Part shown: positions 39,062 through 47,791 of the stretch, piece after piece | Layout: each line of letters starts with the position of its first letter | How positions within the stretch are numbered: the first letter of the stretch is position 1 | From: Planctomycetaceae bacterium | GTDB taxonomy: Bacteria > Planctomycetota > Phycisphaerae > SM23-33 | Length of the DNA: 64,000 nucleotides | Assembly (NCBI GenBank): GCA_021371965.1 | Contig: JAJFVE010000122.1 | Coordinates: 36,418-100,417, forward strand | Direction: 5' to 3' | Notes under the pieces: model-generated | The model's database searches: none | What the model saw: only the letters and a program-made list of their open reading frames with translations | What the model was told of the DNA's origin: nothing | Translations under genes and position numbers: made by a program

Positions 39062-41413
39062 ATGGCCAGGCACAGCATCGATCTTTGCGGCGTATGGCGA
39101 TTTCAGCCGGATGTCTATGGCCAGGGACGGTCGGGCAACTGGTTCGCCGAGGATTTCGACCGGCGGTTCTGGCTCGAGGCCGCGGTGCCCATCACGTTCG
39201 ACCGCTGCCACGTGGATCTGCCCAACTACGAAGGCCGTGGGTGGTTCGCGACACGCTTCGACGTTCCGGCCGACTGGCGCGGTCGGCGCGTCACGCTGCG
39301 GTTCGAGGGCATCTGCGCCCGCGCGAGCGTGTGGGTCAACGGCAAGGCCGCTGGCGACATTCCTGACAGCTACCTGCCCTTCGACCTGAGCGTGGGCGAA
39401 CTCGTCGAGTACGGCAAGAGCAACATGCTGGTCGTCGAGGTCGACAATCGCCGGCGTAAAGACGAAGTGCCCGGCGAATGCTACGGTTGGCGGCCGGTCG
39501 GGGGCATCCTGCGCGAGGTGGTGCTGACGAGCAGCGATCCGCTGCGGATCGAGCAGGTTGCCACGACAGCTGCGGCGGATGGGGCGTTTACCGCGACGAT
39601 CGAAGTGGCCAACGCCCGCGCATCGGGCGAGAGAGTTTCGTGCGAAGTCCTCGTCATCGCGCCCGATGGCAAAGACGTGTTGCGAAGGACTTCCGCCGTC
39701 GCCGCCATCGCTGCCGGAGGCGGGGCGACACTTGAAGTGAAGGGAACTGTTTCGGCAGCGGCGTTGTGGTCGCCGCAGTCGCCGGAGCTATACAGCGTGC
39801 AGGTGCGACTGCTCAGCGGCGCCGAGTGCGTCGACGAGCGCGCGGTGCGAGTCGGGTTCCGGACGATCGCGACGCAAGGGACGAAACTAACGCTAAACGG
39901 CAAGCCGATCTTCCTGACCGGCTATAACCGCCACGAGGATTCGCCCCGCACCGACATGTGCCCCGACCGCGAAACCACGCGACGCGACCTGGAGATGATG
40001 AAGTCGGCGGGCTGTAATTTCATCCGCCTGTGCCATTACCCGCACCACCCCTTCGAGCTGGACCTCTGCGACGAGATGGGCCTGCTGGCGATGGGCGAGA
40101 TCCCGCTGTACTGGGCGGGGACGACCAGCGAAGAGCCCGCCTCGGAGGCTATCGCGGCGGCGGCCGGGCGGCAACTGGATCGCATGATCCGCCGCGACCG
40201 CAACCACCCCAGCGTGATCTTCTGGTCGGTCAGCAACGAGACGATGGAGGGCAAGCCTGCCGTCGTCGAGCTCAACCGCAAGCTGATCGACCAGGCCAAG
40301 GGGGCGGACCCGACGCGCCTGGCCGTGCACGTGTCCAACTGCTGGAACGGCGGGGGCGACTTCGCCAACGACGATGTCTGCTGCCTCAACGGCTATCCTA
40401 CCTGGGGCGCCGTCGGCTGGGGCGGGCAGACCGTCCCCGACCACGCCGGCGCGACGGCGCGATTCGCCAAAGACCTCGAGACATTCCATCAGCGATATCC
40501 TGGCAAGCCGCTTTTGATCAGCGAGTTCGGCGGCACGTCGCTGGGCGGCGTGACCGGAGGGTTCCTGGGCGAGGACGTTCACGCGGCTGTCATCACCTCT
40601 GAGCTTGCGGGCATCCGTCAGTGTGCCCATGCCTGCGGCGCGACGATCTGGTGCTGGGCCGATCACACATGGCCGGGCAACACCTGGATGGCCAACATGC
40701 ACATCAGCCCCTTCGGCGCAGTGACGCGCACCCGCCGCGCCAAGGCTGCGTTCTATGCGGCGCAGAAGGCGTTTGTGGCGATTCAAAGCCAAGAGCATGG
40801 GCGGGACGCCCATGCCACGACAACGGCCCAGCCCCAAGCGGCGCCGGAGGAACCGGTGGCCGGGTGGGGCGTGATGATGGTGCGCCTGCACATGAACGAC
40901 ATTCCGCAGGCGATCTTGCCCGAAGGGTACACGCTGCGCGGGATGCGCAGCGGCGATCAGGCGCTCTGGGTGGATATCTGGCGCGATGCCGAACCGTTCT
41001 TCCCCATTGGCGAGGACCTCTTCGAGGCGCAGTTCGGACTCGACACCGCCCTCTGGAATCGCCGATGTCTGCTGGTCTTCGATCCGCGCGGGCTGGCCGT
41101 AGCCACCACCAGCGCCTGGTGCAACCGCAACTTCCTGGGCCAAGACTACGGGCAGATCCATTGGGTCGCCACGCGACGCGCGTATCAAGGCAAGGGCCTG
41201 GCCAAGGCCATGATGACCGAAGCGTGCAATCGCCTGGCCCAGTGGCACACCAAGGCGTTTCTCGCCACGCAGACCAAGCGAGTCGGCGCCATCCGCCTGT
41301 ACCTCGACTACGGCTTCGTGCCGCTGATCCAGTCCGCCGACGACGAGCGCGCCTGGAACGCCGTGCGCCAGAACCTGGCGCACGCCGGACTGGATCGCGC
41401 GTATCGAGTGTAG
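39062..41413 (+). CDS. GH2 beta-glycosidase fused to a GNAT acetyltransferase
   Basis: Residues 1-575 are a family GH2 enzyme (beta-galactosidase/glucuronidase group): a sugar-binding jelly roll (about 5-150), an Ig-like domain (about 155-265) and a catalytic barrel with acid/base Glu393 in FWSVSNET and nucleophile Glu488 in LLISEFGG. Residues about 595-783 are a separate GNAT domain with RAYQGKGLAKAMM as the acetyl-CoA loop. Between them lies EHGRDAHATTTAQPQAAP, whose first half is encoded by a dispersed palindromic repeat (40793-40818). No signal peptide is seen. CAGGAGTCCCCC precedes the ATG. The two activities are not an established pair; a frame-preserving repeat insertion at a gene boundary may have fused neighbours. 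Sulfatase genes on both sides suggest sulfated glycan use. Confidence 0.88.
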   Translation: MARHSIDLCGVWRFQPDVYGQGRSGNWFAEDFDRRFWLEAAVPITFDRCHVDLPNYEGRGWFATRFDVPADWRGRRVTLRFEGICARASVWVNGKAAGDIPDSYLPFDLSVGELVEYGKSNMLVVEVDNRRRKDEVPGECYGWRPVGGILREVVLTSSDPLRIEQVATTAAADGAFTATIEVANARASGERVSCEVLVIAPDGKDVLRRTSAVAAIAAGGGATLEVKGTVSAAALWSPQSPELYSVQVRLLSGAECVDERAVRVGFRTIATQGTKLTLNGKPIFLTGYNRHEDSPRTDMCPDRETTRRDLEMMKSAGCNFIRLCHYPHHPFELDLCDEMGLLAMGEIPLYWAGTTSEEPASEAIAAAAGRQLDRMIRRDRNHPSVIFWSVSNETMEGKPAVVELNRKLIDQAKGADPTRLAVHVSNCWNGGGDFANDDVCCLNGYPTWGAVGWGGQTVPDHAGATARFAKDLETFHQRYPGKPLLISEFGGTSLGGVTGGFLGEDVHAAVITSELAGIRQCAHACGATIWCWADHTWPGNTWMANMHISPFGAVTRTRRAKAAFYAAQKAFVAIQSQEHGRDAHATTTAQPQAAPEEPVAGWGVMMVRLHMNDIPQAILPEGYTLRGMRSGDQALWVDIWRDAEPFFPIGEDLFEAQFGLDTALWNRRCLLVFDPRGLAVATTSAWCNRNFLGQDYGQIHWVATRRAYQGKGLAKAMMTEACNRLAQWHTKAFLATQTKRVGAIRLYLDYGFVPLIQSADDERAWNAVRQNLAHAGLDRAYRV
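40793..40818. repeat. GGGCGGGACGCCC palindrome acting as a coding linker
   Basis: gagcatgggcgggacgccca, completed by tgccac, is a near-perfect palindrome of the family found at 14244, 44408 and elsewhere. Here it is translated as EHGRDAHAT between two domains of one protein. Confidence 0.85.
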
Positions 41414-41419
41414 CTTCCA

Positions 41420-41470
41420 GTGGCAGAGGCTTTTCAGCCTGTGATTCACGGCCTGGAAAGGCCGTGCGCC
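41420..41470. repeat. GGCAGAGGC/GCCTGTG double hairpin
   Basis: cagaggcttttcagcctgtg and cacggcctggaaaggccgtg stand side by side directly behind the GH2-GNAT stop. The block lies between converging genes and may help terminate both. It belongs to the family at 5801 and 8993. Confidence 0.65.
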
Positions 41471-41486
41471 CAGTAATCCGGATACT

Positions 41487-42899
41487 CTAGGGCAACATGC
41501 CGTTGTATGGCCGCCCGGCCACGAGGTTCCCGTCCTGGACAAACCCCTCGGGGCGGCTGCTGAGCGTCTCGATCATCCGAGTGCGCCACTGCGCCAGGGC
41601 CGGCGATCGGTCACTCGAAAGATCGTGCAGTTCCCGCGGATCGGTCTGCAGATCGAACAGTTGTTCGCTGCCGTCTTGTGGACGCCAGATGTACTTACAG
41701 CGCCCGTCGGTGAGCATGTGAAATGCCTGTCGGGCGCTGTAACAGGGGGCGTGCTCGCCGTGCAGCACGTCGCGCACGCGGGCGTTCGGCCGGCCCCGGA
41801 GCACGCCGACGAGGCTGCGCCCGTCGATGCCGACCGGGCAGTCGAGGCCTGCCAGCTCCAGCACCGTGGGCATGAGGTCTTCCAGGCAGACCGGCTGGTC
41901 GCACACCGCCCCGCGCGCCAGGGACAGCTTGCTCGATCCGCAGATCAGCATCGGGACGGCGGCGGAGCCCTCGTAGGGCTCGCACTTGCGGAACATGTGG
42001 TGGTCGCCGAGCAACTCGCCGTGGTCGGAGGTAAAGATGATGACCCAAGGCCGCGCCGCGGCGTGGCTCTTGCCCATGAAGTCCTGCATGAGCCAGTAGA
42101 TCTGGTCGTCGATGTGGTTGATCAGGCCGAAGTACCCCGCCTGGGCGCTGCGCAGCGCCTCGCCGGCGAGGTTGACGTAGTGCGAGTCGATGCCCGCGCC
42201 CAGGCCGTCGTTGGGCGGCGGGCTGGCCCAGTCGCCGATGGCCGCCGGCGGCAGCGGCATGCGCAGATAGCGTTCCATGTAGAACGCCGGCGGGATCAGC
42301 GGCGGATGCGGCGCGTAGAACGAGCTGGTCAGAAAGAGCGGGCTGTCGCCATCATAGGCGGCCAGATAGTCGCGCGTCTTGCGGGCAACCCACGTGGTCG
42401 GGTGCAGGCGCTCGTCGAGATGGAACGGCCGCGCGGTCCAGCCGTTGTAGCTCATACCGGCCGCCGCCAGGCCGCCGGCGCCGGGGGCGCCTTGCTCGAT
42501 GGCGATGGCAAGGTCGTCGTCATCTACATAAGACGAGCCGTGCGTGCGGGACTGGTAGCCGTAGTCCTTCTCGCTCGGGTGCTGGTGCATGTTGCGCCCG
42601 ATGAGGGCGGTGCGGTATCCCGCATCGGCCAGCAGTTGCGGCAGCACCGGTCCGGTGGTCTCGTTGCCGCCGACAAAACCAACCATCCCATGCGTCGCAG
42701 GAAACTTGCCCGTCAGCAGACTTCGCCGCGCGGGGATGCACGAGGGGCAGGTCGAGTACGCGCGGCGAAAGAACGTGCCCTGCCCGCCGATCCAGTCGAT
42801 GTTAGGCGTCAGCACGGCCGGGTGCCTCGCCAGCGAAAGACAATCCGCCCGCATCTGGTCGGGCATGATCAGCAGGATGTTCGGACGTGTGTCGCTCAT
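41487..42899 (-). CDS. Sulfatase (formylglycine-dependent)
   Basis: This 470-residue sulfatase has NILLIMPDQMRADCL at its N-terminal metal site, CIPAR at Cys54 and FTSDHGELLGDHHMFRK at the second metal site. The GELLGDHHMFRK pattern is typical of the choline-sulfatase/heparan-like subgroup. No signal peptide is visible. It converges with the GH2-GNAT gene and follows a repeat-rich gap after proA. It is clearly not a recent duplicate of the other two sulfatases in this window. Confidence 0.9.
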   Translation of the reverse strand: MSDTRPNILLIMPDQMRADCLSLARHPAVLTPNIDWIGGQGTFFRRAYSTCPSCIPARRSLLTGKFPATHGMVGFVGGNETTGPVLPQLLADAGYRTALIGRNMHQHPSEKDYGYQSRTHGSSYVDDDDLAIAIEQGAPGAGGLAAAGMSYNGWTARPFHLDERLHPTTWVARKTRDYLAAYDGDSPLFLTSSFYAPHPPLIPPAFYMERYLRMPLPPAAIGDWASPPPNDGLGAGIDSHYVNLAGEALRSAQAGYFGLINHIDDQIYWLMQDFMGKSHAAARPWVIIFTSDHGELLGDHHMFRKCEPYEGSAAVPMLICGSSKLSLARGAVCDQPVCLEDLMPTVLELAGLDCPVGIDGRSLVGVLRGRPNARVRDVLHGEHAPCYSARQAFHMLTDGRCKYIWRPQDGSEQLFDLQTDPRELHDLSSDRSPALAQWRTRMIETLSSRPEGFVQDGNLVAGRPYNGMLP

Positions 42900-42918
42900 G
42901 CGTCCAATCTTGTTCGGG

Positions 42919-43066
42919 GAGAACACGAATGTCACGAATAAAGACCTACCACTGAGACAACGAGAAAAGCTGAGGGGCAGAAACAAGATTCGTCATTTGT
43001 AGATTATCTTCACTTTCCGGTCTTGTTTCTTCGCTCAGTGCTCTCTGTGCCTCTGTGGCAAGTTTC
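42919..43066. repeat. Composite repeat: GAGAACACGAATG half plus CACTGAG/CTCAGTG and AGAAACAAGA hairpins
   Basis: A single arm of the 33531 hairpin (42919-42940) is followed by nested stems: cactgag with ctcagtg, and agaaacaaga (42980-42989) with tcttgtttct (43021-43030). The tail (tctctgtgcctctgtggc) belongs to the CACAGAG family. The block lies between proA and the sulfatase on the same strand. Confidence 0.6.
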
Positions 43067-43079
43067 TTTGGCGCTCGTG

Positions 43080-44336
43080 CTACTGGCGGATGTGGCCTTG
43101 GCCGGTCACGATCCATTTGTAGGTCGTCAGGTCTTCGGCGCCCATGGGGCCGCGGGCGTGGAGTTTGTCGGTGCTGATGCCCACCTCGGCGCCCAGGCCG
43201 TACTCGCCGCCGTCGCTGAATCGCGTCGAGGCGTTGACCATCACGCTGGCCGAATCGACCAGCGCGGTGAAGGTCTCCGCGGCCGCGATGTCGGCCGTGA
43301 CGATCGCGTCGGTGTGCGCGCTGCCGTAGGTGTTGATGTGGTCGATGGCCTCGGCCAGGCCGTTGACGATCTTCACGGCCAGGATCAGGTCGAGGTATTC
43401 CGCCCGCCAGTCGTCTTGGGTGGCGGGCTTCATGCCCGGCACGAGCTTGCGGCTGCGGTCGCACCCACGCAGTTCGACGCCTTGGGCGATTAAGAGTTCG
43501 GCCATGCGCGGCAGGAATTTCGGGGCGACGGCCGCGTCTACCAGCAGCGTTTCCACAGCATTGCACACGCCGGGGCGCTGGCACTTGGCGTTGAGGACGA
43601 TCTTTTCGGCGGCGGCCTCGTCGGCGGCCGAGTGCACGTACACGTGGCAGTTGCCGGTGAAGTGCTTGATGACGGGGATGGTGGCGGCCTCGACGACGGC
43701 GCGGATGAGTCTCTCGCCGCCGCGGGGGATGATCAGGTCGATCAGGCCCTGCGCTTTGGCCATCGCGGTGACAATCTCGTGGTCGGCCTTGTCGATCATG
43801 GCGATAGCGGCAGGGGGCAGGCCCGCGGAGGCCAGGCCCTCGCGCATGGCCGCGGCGATGGCGAGGTTGGAGTGCATCGCCTCCTTGCCGCCGCGCAGGA
43901 TGCAGGCGTTGCCGCTCTTGAGGCACAGGGCCGCGGCGTCGGCGGTGACATTGGGGCGCGACTCGAAAATGATGCCGATGACCCCGATGGGCACGCGGCG
44001 CTTCTCGACGCGCAGGCCGTTGGGCCGATTGTACGCCTCGATGGTCTTGCCGACGGGGTCGCTCTGGCGGGCGATCTGCTCGATGGCCGCAGCCATCGCT
44101 TCGACGCGAGCGTCGGTCAGCCTCAAGCGGTCGACCATGGCGTCGGACAACGCCAGTTCATCCTTGCGGGCGATGTCGCGGGCATTGGCATCAAGCAGCG
44201 TCGCACGAGCGGCGCGAAGGGCGGCGGCGCAGGCCATCAGGGCCTGGTCGCGCTGGCTGCCTTTGGCGGCGGCGAGTGCGGCGGCGGCCTTGCGGGCCTG
44301 TCTGCCCAGGTCCTGGATGTACTGGGTTGCGTTCAT
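43080..44336 (-). CDS. proA: Gamma-glutamyl phosphate reductase
   Basis: The enzyme reduces gamma-glutamyl phosphate to glutamate semialdehyde with NADPH in proline synthesis. At 418 residues it is full length and contains VPIGVIGIIFESRPNVTADA, LRGGKEAMHSN, IPRGGERLI and the catalytic-Cys loop CQRPGVCNAVETLLV. The C-terminal GLGAEVGISTDKLHARGPMG is the standard ProA ending. proB is not in the window. It is separated from the cdaA-cdaR pair by a palindrome cluster but lies on the same strand. Confidence 0.96.
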   Translation of the reverse strand: MNATQYIQDLGRQARKAAAALAAAKGSQRDQALMACAAALRAARATLLDANARDIARKDELALSDAMVDRLRLTDARVEAMAAAIEQIARQSDPVGKTIEAYNRPNGLRVEKRRVPIGVIGIIFESRPNVTADAAALCLKSGNACILRGGKEAMHSNLAIAAAMREGLASAGLPPAAIAMIDKADHEIVTAMAKAQGLIDLIIPRGGERLIRAVVEAATIPVIKHFTGNCHVYVHSAADEAAAEKIVLNAKCQRPGVCNAVETLLVDAAVAPKFLPRMAELLIAQGVELRGCDRSRKLVPGMKPATQDDWRAEYLDLILAVKIVNGLAEAIDHINTYGSAHTDAIVTADIAAAETFTALVDSASVMVNASTRFSDGGEYGLGAEVGISTDKLHARGPMGAEDLTTYKWIVTGQGHIRQ

Positions 44337-44348
44337 GGTTGCCGTTTT

Positions 44349-44434
44349 GTGGCATGGCCGTCTCGGCCATGCGTTCCACGGGCGTCTCGCCCGTGGTTCA
44401 GGTCAGGGAGCATGGGCGAGACGCCCATGCCACG
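44349..44434. repeat. Three tandem GGCGAGACGCC-type palindromes
   Basis: ggcatggccgtctcggccat, ccacgggcgtctcgcccgtg and gagcatgggcgagacgccca (completed by tgccac) stand in tandem between proA and cdaR. Each is an almost perfect hairpin of about 9 bp. The last copy is nearly identical to the coding linker at 40793. Confidence 0.85.
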
Positions 44435-44445
44435 ATTATCTCGCG

Positions 44446-45516
44446 TCAGGGTTGTTCGGTTGGCTCTTCGGTCCGCTGGCGCATCTTGAACTGCACTTTA
44501 GGAGCTGGTCCGACGACGTTCAACTGCAGATCGCCCAGGAATCGGATCCGCACGTCTTCGGTTTCCCAGCTCTTGATGTCCTTTTTGTGCCGGTCATCGA
44601 GCACCACGTAGGCCTCGATCATCGATTCTGACACTTTGGCAATGTCGGTCTTGGAGCCGGTGACCTTGATCTTGGGTCTCCATTCGATGGGGTCTTTGCG
44701 GACGAGGGCGAATTTTTCCCACGTGCCGTCCTCGGCCCAAGTGACCGGGCAGAGCAGGGCGACGCTGACGGAGAGTTCCTTGGCGTCGGTGTATTGTCCG
44801 ATGGTGGCTTTGACCTTAACCGAGGCGCCGGCGTCGCTGAGGGTCACCGGCTCGTCGGCGATCTGCGATTCGATCTTGACGTCCAGGTTAAGGGGCTGGC
44901 CCGGCATGTATGAGCGCAGATCCTGAGGCAAGGTCTTGATCGTGGGCTTGGTGTTGGTCTTGCTGAGGATTCGCTCCCACGTCGACCGCGTGCAGCGCAC
45001 CGTCACGCGATTGGGCTCGATGGCGGCCTTGCCGTCCAGCTCGCGCCCGGAGGCCACGAATTCGACGGGCACCTCGTGGCTGGCCAGCGTTTCGATCGTA
45101 ACCGGGATGGTATCGGGCGAAACCCACTGCACGGACAGGCCCATCTCGGCGAATTGCGGCACCTGCTGCACGATCGGCAGCGCTGGGATGCTGGTCGTGC
45201 CCGCGGGCGCCTTCGAGACGTCGAACCGCGTCAGGTCGTCGGTGCTGAACCGCTCGCGATAGATCTCGATATTGCGGCGACTGCCCATGATCTTGAAGGT
45301 GACTTTCTGCCGCGTGGGGGAGGTGATGGTGAGGTCGGGGTCGCTCGAGTACAGCACGATGACGGCCGTGAACTCGTGGCTTTCCGTGTGCTGCAGGTCG
45401 GCATAGATCCACACCAGCACCGACACCAGGAGGACCCAAAGCGCGTTGCGTCCGCGGTCGAACCACCAGTGCCGCGACAGGGCGCGCGACTCGTTGCCGC
45501 TCACTCGCCTGCTCAT
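44446..45516 (-). CDS. cdaR: CdaR/YbbR-domain regulator of the diadenylate cyclase
   Basis: This 356-residue protein has one N-terminal membrane span (LWVLLVSVLVWIYADL, about residues 26-41) followed by several YbbR-type beta-rich repeats facing the periplasm, with typical VPVEFVASGR and VTVRCTRSTWERI stretches. In Bacillus CdaR binds CdaA and tunes its c-di-AMP synthesis. Here its start overlaps the cdaA stop by four bases, the classical cdaA-cdaR order. The usual third gene glmM is not next; a palindrome cluster and proA follow instead. Confidence 0.85.
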   Translation of the reverse strand: MSRRVSGNESRALSRHWWFDRGRNALWVLLVSVLVWIYADLQHTESHEFTAVIVLYSSDPDLTITSPTRQKVTFKIMGSRRNIEIYRERFSTDDLTRFDVSKAPAGTTSIPALPIVQQVPQFAEMGLSVQWVSPDTIPVTIETLASHEVPVEFVASGRELDGKAAIEPNRVTVRCTRSTWERILSKTNTKPTIKTLPQDLRSYMPGQPLNLDVKIESQIADEPVTLSDAGASVKVKATIGQYTDAKELSVSVALLCPVTWAEDGTWEKFALVRKDPIEWRPKIKVTGSKTDIAKVSESMIEAYVVLDDRHKKDIKSWETEDVRIRFLGDLQLNVVGPAPKVQFKMRQRTEEPTEQP

Positions 45517-46355
45517 GACGGTTCCCCCTTGGGGGCAGCGTGGCGGCGAAGCTTGGCCGTGGGATTCAAGAAGCTCGTGAGCATGGCCCGGAGGTTTTCC
45601 ATTTCAAGACCGATGTACAACTGCCCGTCGCACGCCAGCGAGATGCGGCCGGTCTCTTCGCTGATGACCAGCACGACGGCGTCGGATTCCTTGGCCAGGC
45701 CCAGCGCCGCGCGGTGGCGGCTGCCCAGCGACGGATCGACTTCTTCGCTCTCGGCGAGGGGGAACTGGACGCCGGCGGCCGCGATGCGCCCCTGGCTCAC
45801 GATCACGCCCATGTCATGGAGGGGGCTGCCGGGATAGAAGATGGTGTTGAGCAACTGGGCGGAGATCTCGGCGTCGACCACCGTGCCGCTCCGGATCATG
45901 GTCGTCAGCCCGACGGAACGTTCGATCGCCACAACGGCGCCGATCTTGTTCCTGGCGAGAAAGGCCGCGGCTTCGAGGAGGCTCTCGATGATGACTTCGG
46001 CCTGACCGGACGGACCGCGGAAGAACTGGGCCTGCCCGATCTGAATGAGGGCGCGTCGCAGCTCCGGTTGAAACGCCACCAGCACCGCGCCGAAGACGAA
46101 CAGGAGGAACCCGCCGTAGAGGAAGCGGATGCGTTCCCACTCCAGGCTCTCGGGCAAAGCCAGGACCACCACGTATCCGGTCACCAGCAGGATCGCGACG
46201 CCCTTGATCAGCCTCGCCCCGCGCGTGCCCCGCAGAAAGCGCATGACCCACCAGACCACTGCCCCGATCAGCAGCAGCTCGATCAGCACCACGCCGCGGT
46301 TGTAGCTGGCGACGCGGTGCAGGTAGGTCGTAATGGCGTGAATCAGATCTTCCAC
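45513..46355 (-). CDS. cdaA: Diadenylate cyclase CdaA (DisA_N domain)
   Basis: The enzyme makes the second messenger c-di-AMP from two ATP at the membrane. Three hydrophobic segments lie within about residues 19-85, followed by the DAC domain with VVAIERSVGL, SPLHDMGVIV and GSRHRAALGLAKESDA. The catalytic RHR is intact; the motif usually written DGA reads DMG here, keeping the Asp. GTG at 46355 gives 280 residues, the normal length; a TTG at 46403 would add 16. A short ORF with a good ribosome site (46384-46343) overlaps the GTG start. Confidence 0.9.
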   Translation of the reverse strand: MEDLIHAITTYLHRVASYNRGVVLIELLLIGAVVWWVMRFLRGTRGARLIKGVAILLVTGYVVVLALPESLEWERIRFLYGGFLLFVFGAVLVAFQPELRRALIQIGQAQFFRGPSGQAEVIIESLLEAAAFLARNKIGAVVAIERSVGLTTMIRSGTVVDAEISAQLLNTIFYPGSPLHDMGVIVSQGRIAAAGVQFPLAESEEVDPSLGSRHRAALGLAKESDAVVLVISEETGRISLACDGQLYIGLEMENLRAMLTSFLNPTAKLRRHAAPKGEPS

Positions 46356-46478
46356 GGCGGCGTCTTTTTGTCGGCTGTGCGCACGGTATCGCCTCCCGAA
46401 CAAAACGGGGCTGACATTACTGTATCGACGAAAGAGCGGCGATTGCTGAAGTTTTCCAAGGCCCGTTCTCTAGACCTC

Positions 46479-47330
46479 TTACGCTGGGGATTTGGGCGGG
46501 TTCGCCAGACTCCGCCACACCGCCAGCGCCTGGCAGGTGGCAGCGACGTCATGAACGCGAAGGATGGTGGCCCCGCCGCCGGCGGCGTAGAGGGCGGCGG
46601 CCACGCTTCCGGCCTGGCGCGCGGAGGCGTCCTTTACGCCGCTGATCTCGCCGATGAAGCGTTTTCTCGACGCGCCGACCAGGATCGGACGGCCCAATTC
46701 GCGCAGCGACCCCAGCCCCCGCAGCAGCGCCAGGTTGTGATCGAGGCGCTTACCAAAGCCGATGCCCGGGTCGACGATGATCTGCTCGGGCGCGACCCCG
46801 GCCGCGACGGCAGCGGCAATGCGCGAGGCCAGAAAATCGCGCACCTCGGCTACCACGTCGTCGTAGCGCGGGTCGCGCTGCATGGTGGCCGGATCGCCGA
46901 GCATGTGCATCAGCACCAGGCCGCAGCGGCGCTGGGCGGCCAGGGCGAAAATATCCGGATCGTCGCGCCCGGCCGAGATGTCGTTGATGATGCTTGCACC
47001 CTGATCGAGGGCGTAGGCGGCCACAATGGAACTGGTTGTGTCGATGCTGACCACAGCGCCGGCGCCCGCGCCGGCGGCGACTGCCGATGCCAGGCGGTCA
47101 ATTTGATCAGAAGCGCTGATGCGGTCCGAACCGGAGCGCGTGGACTCGGCGCCGATGTCGATGATGTCGGCCCCGTCGGCCGCCATGGCGGCGGCACGGG
47201 CGGTAGCGGAGGGGGCGTCGAAGAACTTTCCGCCGTCGGAGAAACTGTCGGGCGTGATATTGAGAACTCCCATCACAGCGGTCCGGCCGGTGCGATGGGA
47301 GCTCAGGATGTCCTGCAGCGATACGTTCAT
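46479..47330 (-). CDS. folP: Dihydropteroate synthase
   Basis: The enzyme joins p-aminobenzoate to the pterin diphosphate in folate synthesis and is the target of sulfonamides. MGVLNITPDSFSDGG, DIGAESTRSGSD, IINDISAGRDDPD, DPGIGFGKRLDHN and LVGASRKRFIG are the pterin and diphosphate loops. The 283-residue length is normal. The frame is open upstream, but ATG 47330 fits the family start. A membrane-protein gene ends 59 bases upstream and cdaA begins about 120 bases downstream. Confidence 0.95.
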   Translation of the reverse strand: MNVSLQDILSSHRTGRTAVMGVLNITPDSFSDGGKFFDAPSATARAAAMAADGADIIDIGAESTRSGSDRISASDQIDRLASAVAAGAGAGAVVSIDTTSSIVAAYALDQGASIINDISAGRDDPDIFALAAQRRCGLVLMHMLGDPATMQRDPRYDDVVAEVRDFLASRIAAAVAAGVAPEQIIVDPGIGFGKRLDHNLALLRGLGSLRELGRPILVGASRKRFIGEISGVKDASARQAGSVAAALYAAGGGATILRVHDVAATCQALAVWRSLANPPKSPA

Positions 47331-47389
47331 GCGAGCATCATAGCCCGGTTCGCATGCATCGTTAACGGGTTCTTCGCCGATTCGTGGAT

Positions 47390-47731
47390 CTAAATGTTTG
47401 TGGGGGCGTCTCCGGGCGTGGTTGCCCTGTCGACGCTGCCCAACTGCACTGGCAGGTTTCCGCCGAATGCAGCGGCCATGCCCATCAGGAACGAGATCAC
47501 AAGCAGGACCAGCATGAGAATCGAGAAGACGACCCAGACCGCATGACTCTGAATGACCAGGAAAGCGCCAAGAATCATGGCGGCCGCCAGAGCGACGGCT
47601 CCGAGCCAGAACAAGATTGGGCGCTTGACCCTTTCGCTCCTGACTGCCAGGTACAGATAGAAGATGGTCAAGACGATCCCGAAAAGCCCCAAGTGGTATC
47701 CGGCGGCATAGAAAGGCGCTACAGGCTCCAT
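47390..47731 (-). CDS. Small polytopic membrane protein
   Basis: This 113-residue protein has three hydrophobic segments (about residues 11-29, 38-60 and 65-88) with a basic loop RSERVKRP, and a short polar tail. I recognise no family. AAGGAGATTCATC before the ATG is a strong ribosome site. It stands between ftsH and folP on the same strand, so it belongs to the housekeeping run but no role can be inferred. Confidence 0.7.
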   Translation of the reverse strand: MEPVAPFYAAGYHLGLFGIVLTIFYLYLAVRSERVKRPILFWLGAVALAAAMILGAFLVIQSHAVWVVFSILMLVLLVISFLMGMAAAFGGNLPVQLGSVDRATTPGDAPTNI

Positions 47732-47791
47732 GATGAATCTCCTTATCTTCGATCATGTCCTATCAGGGCAACGTGCCCTTTTCGACTGGCT

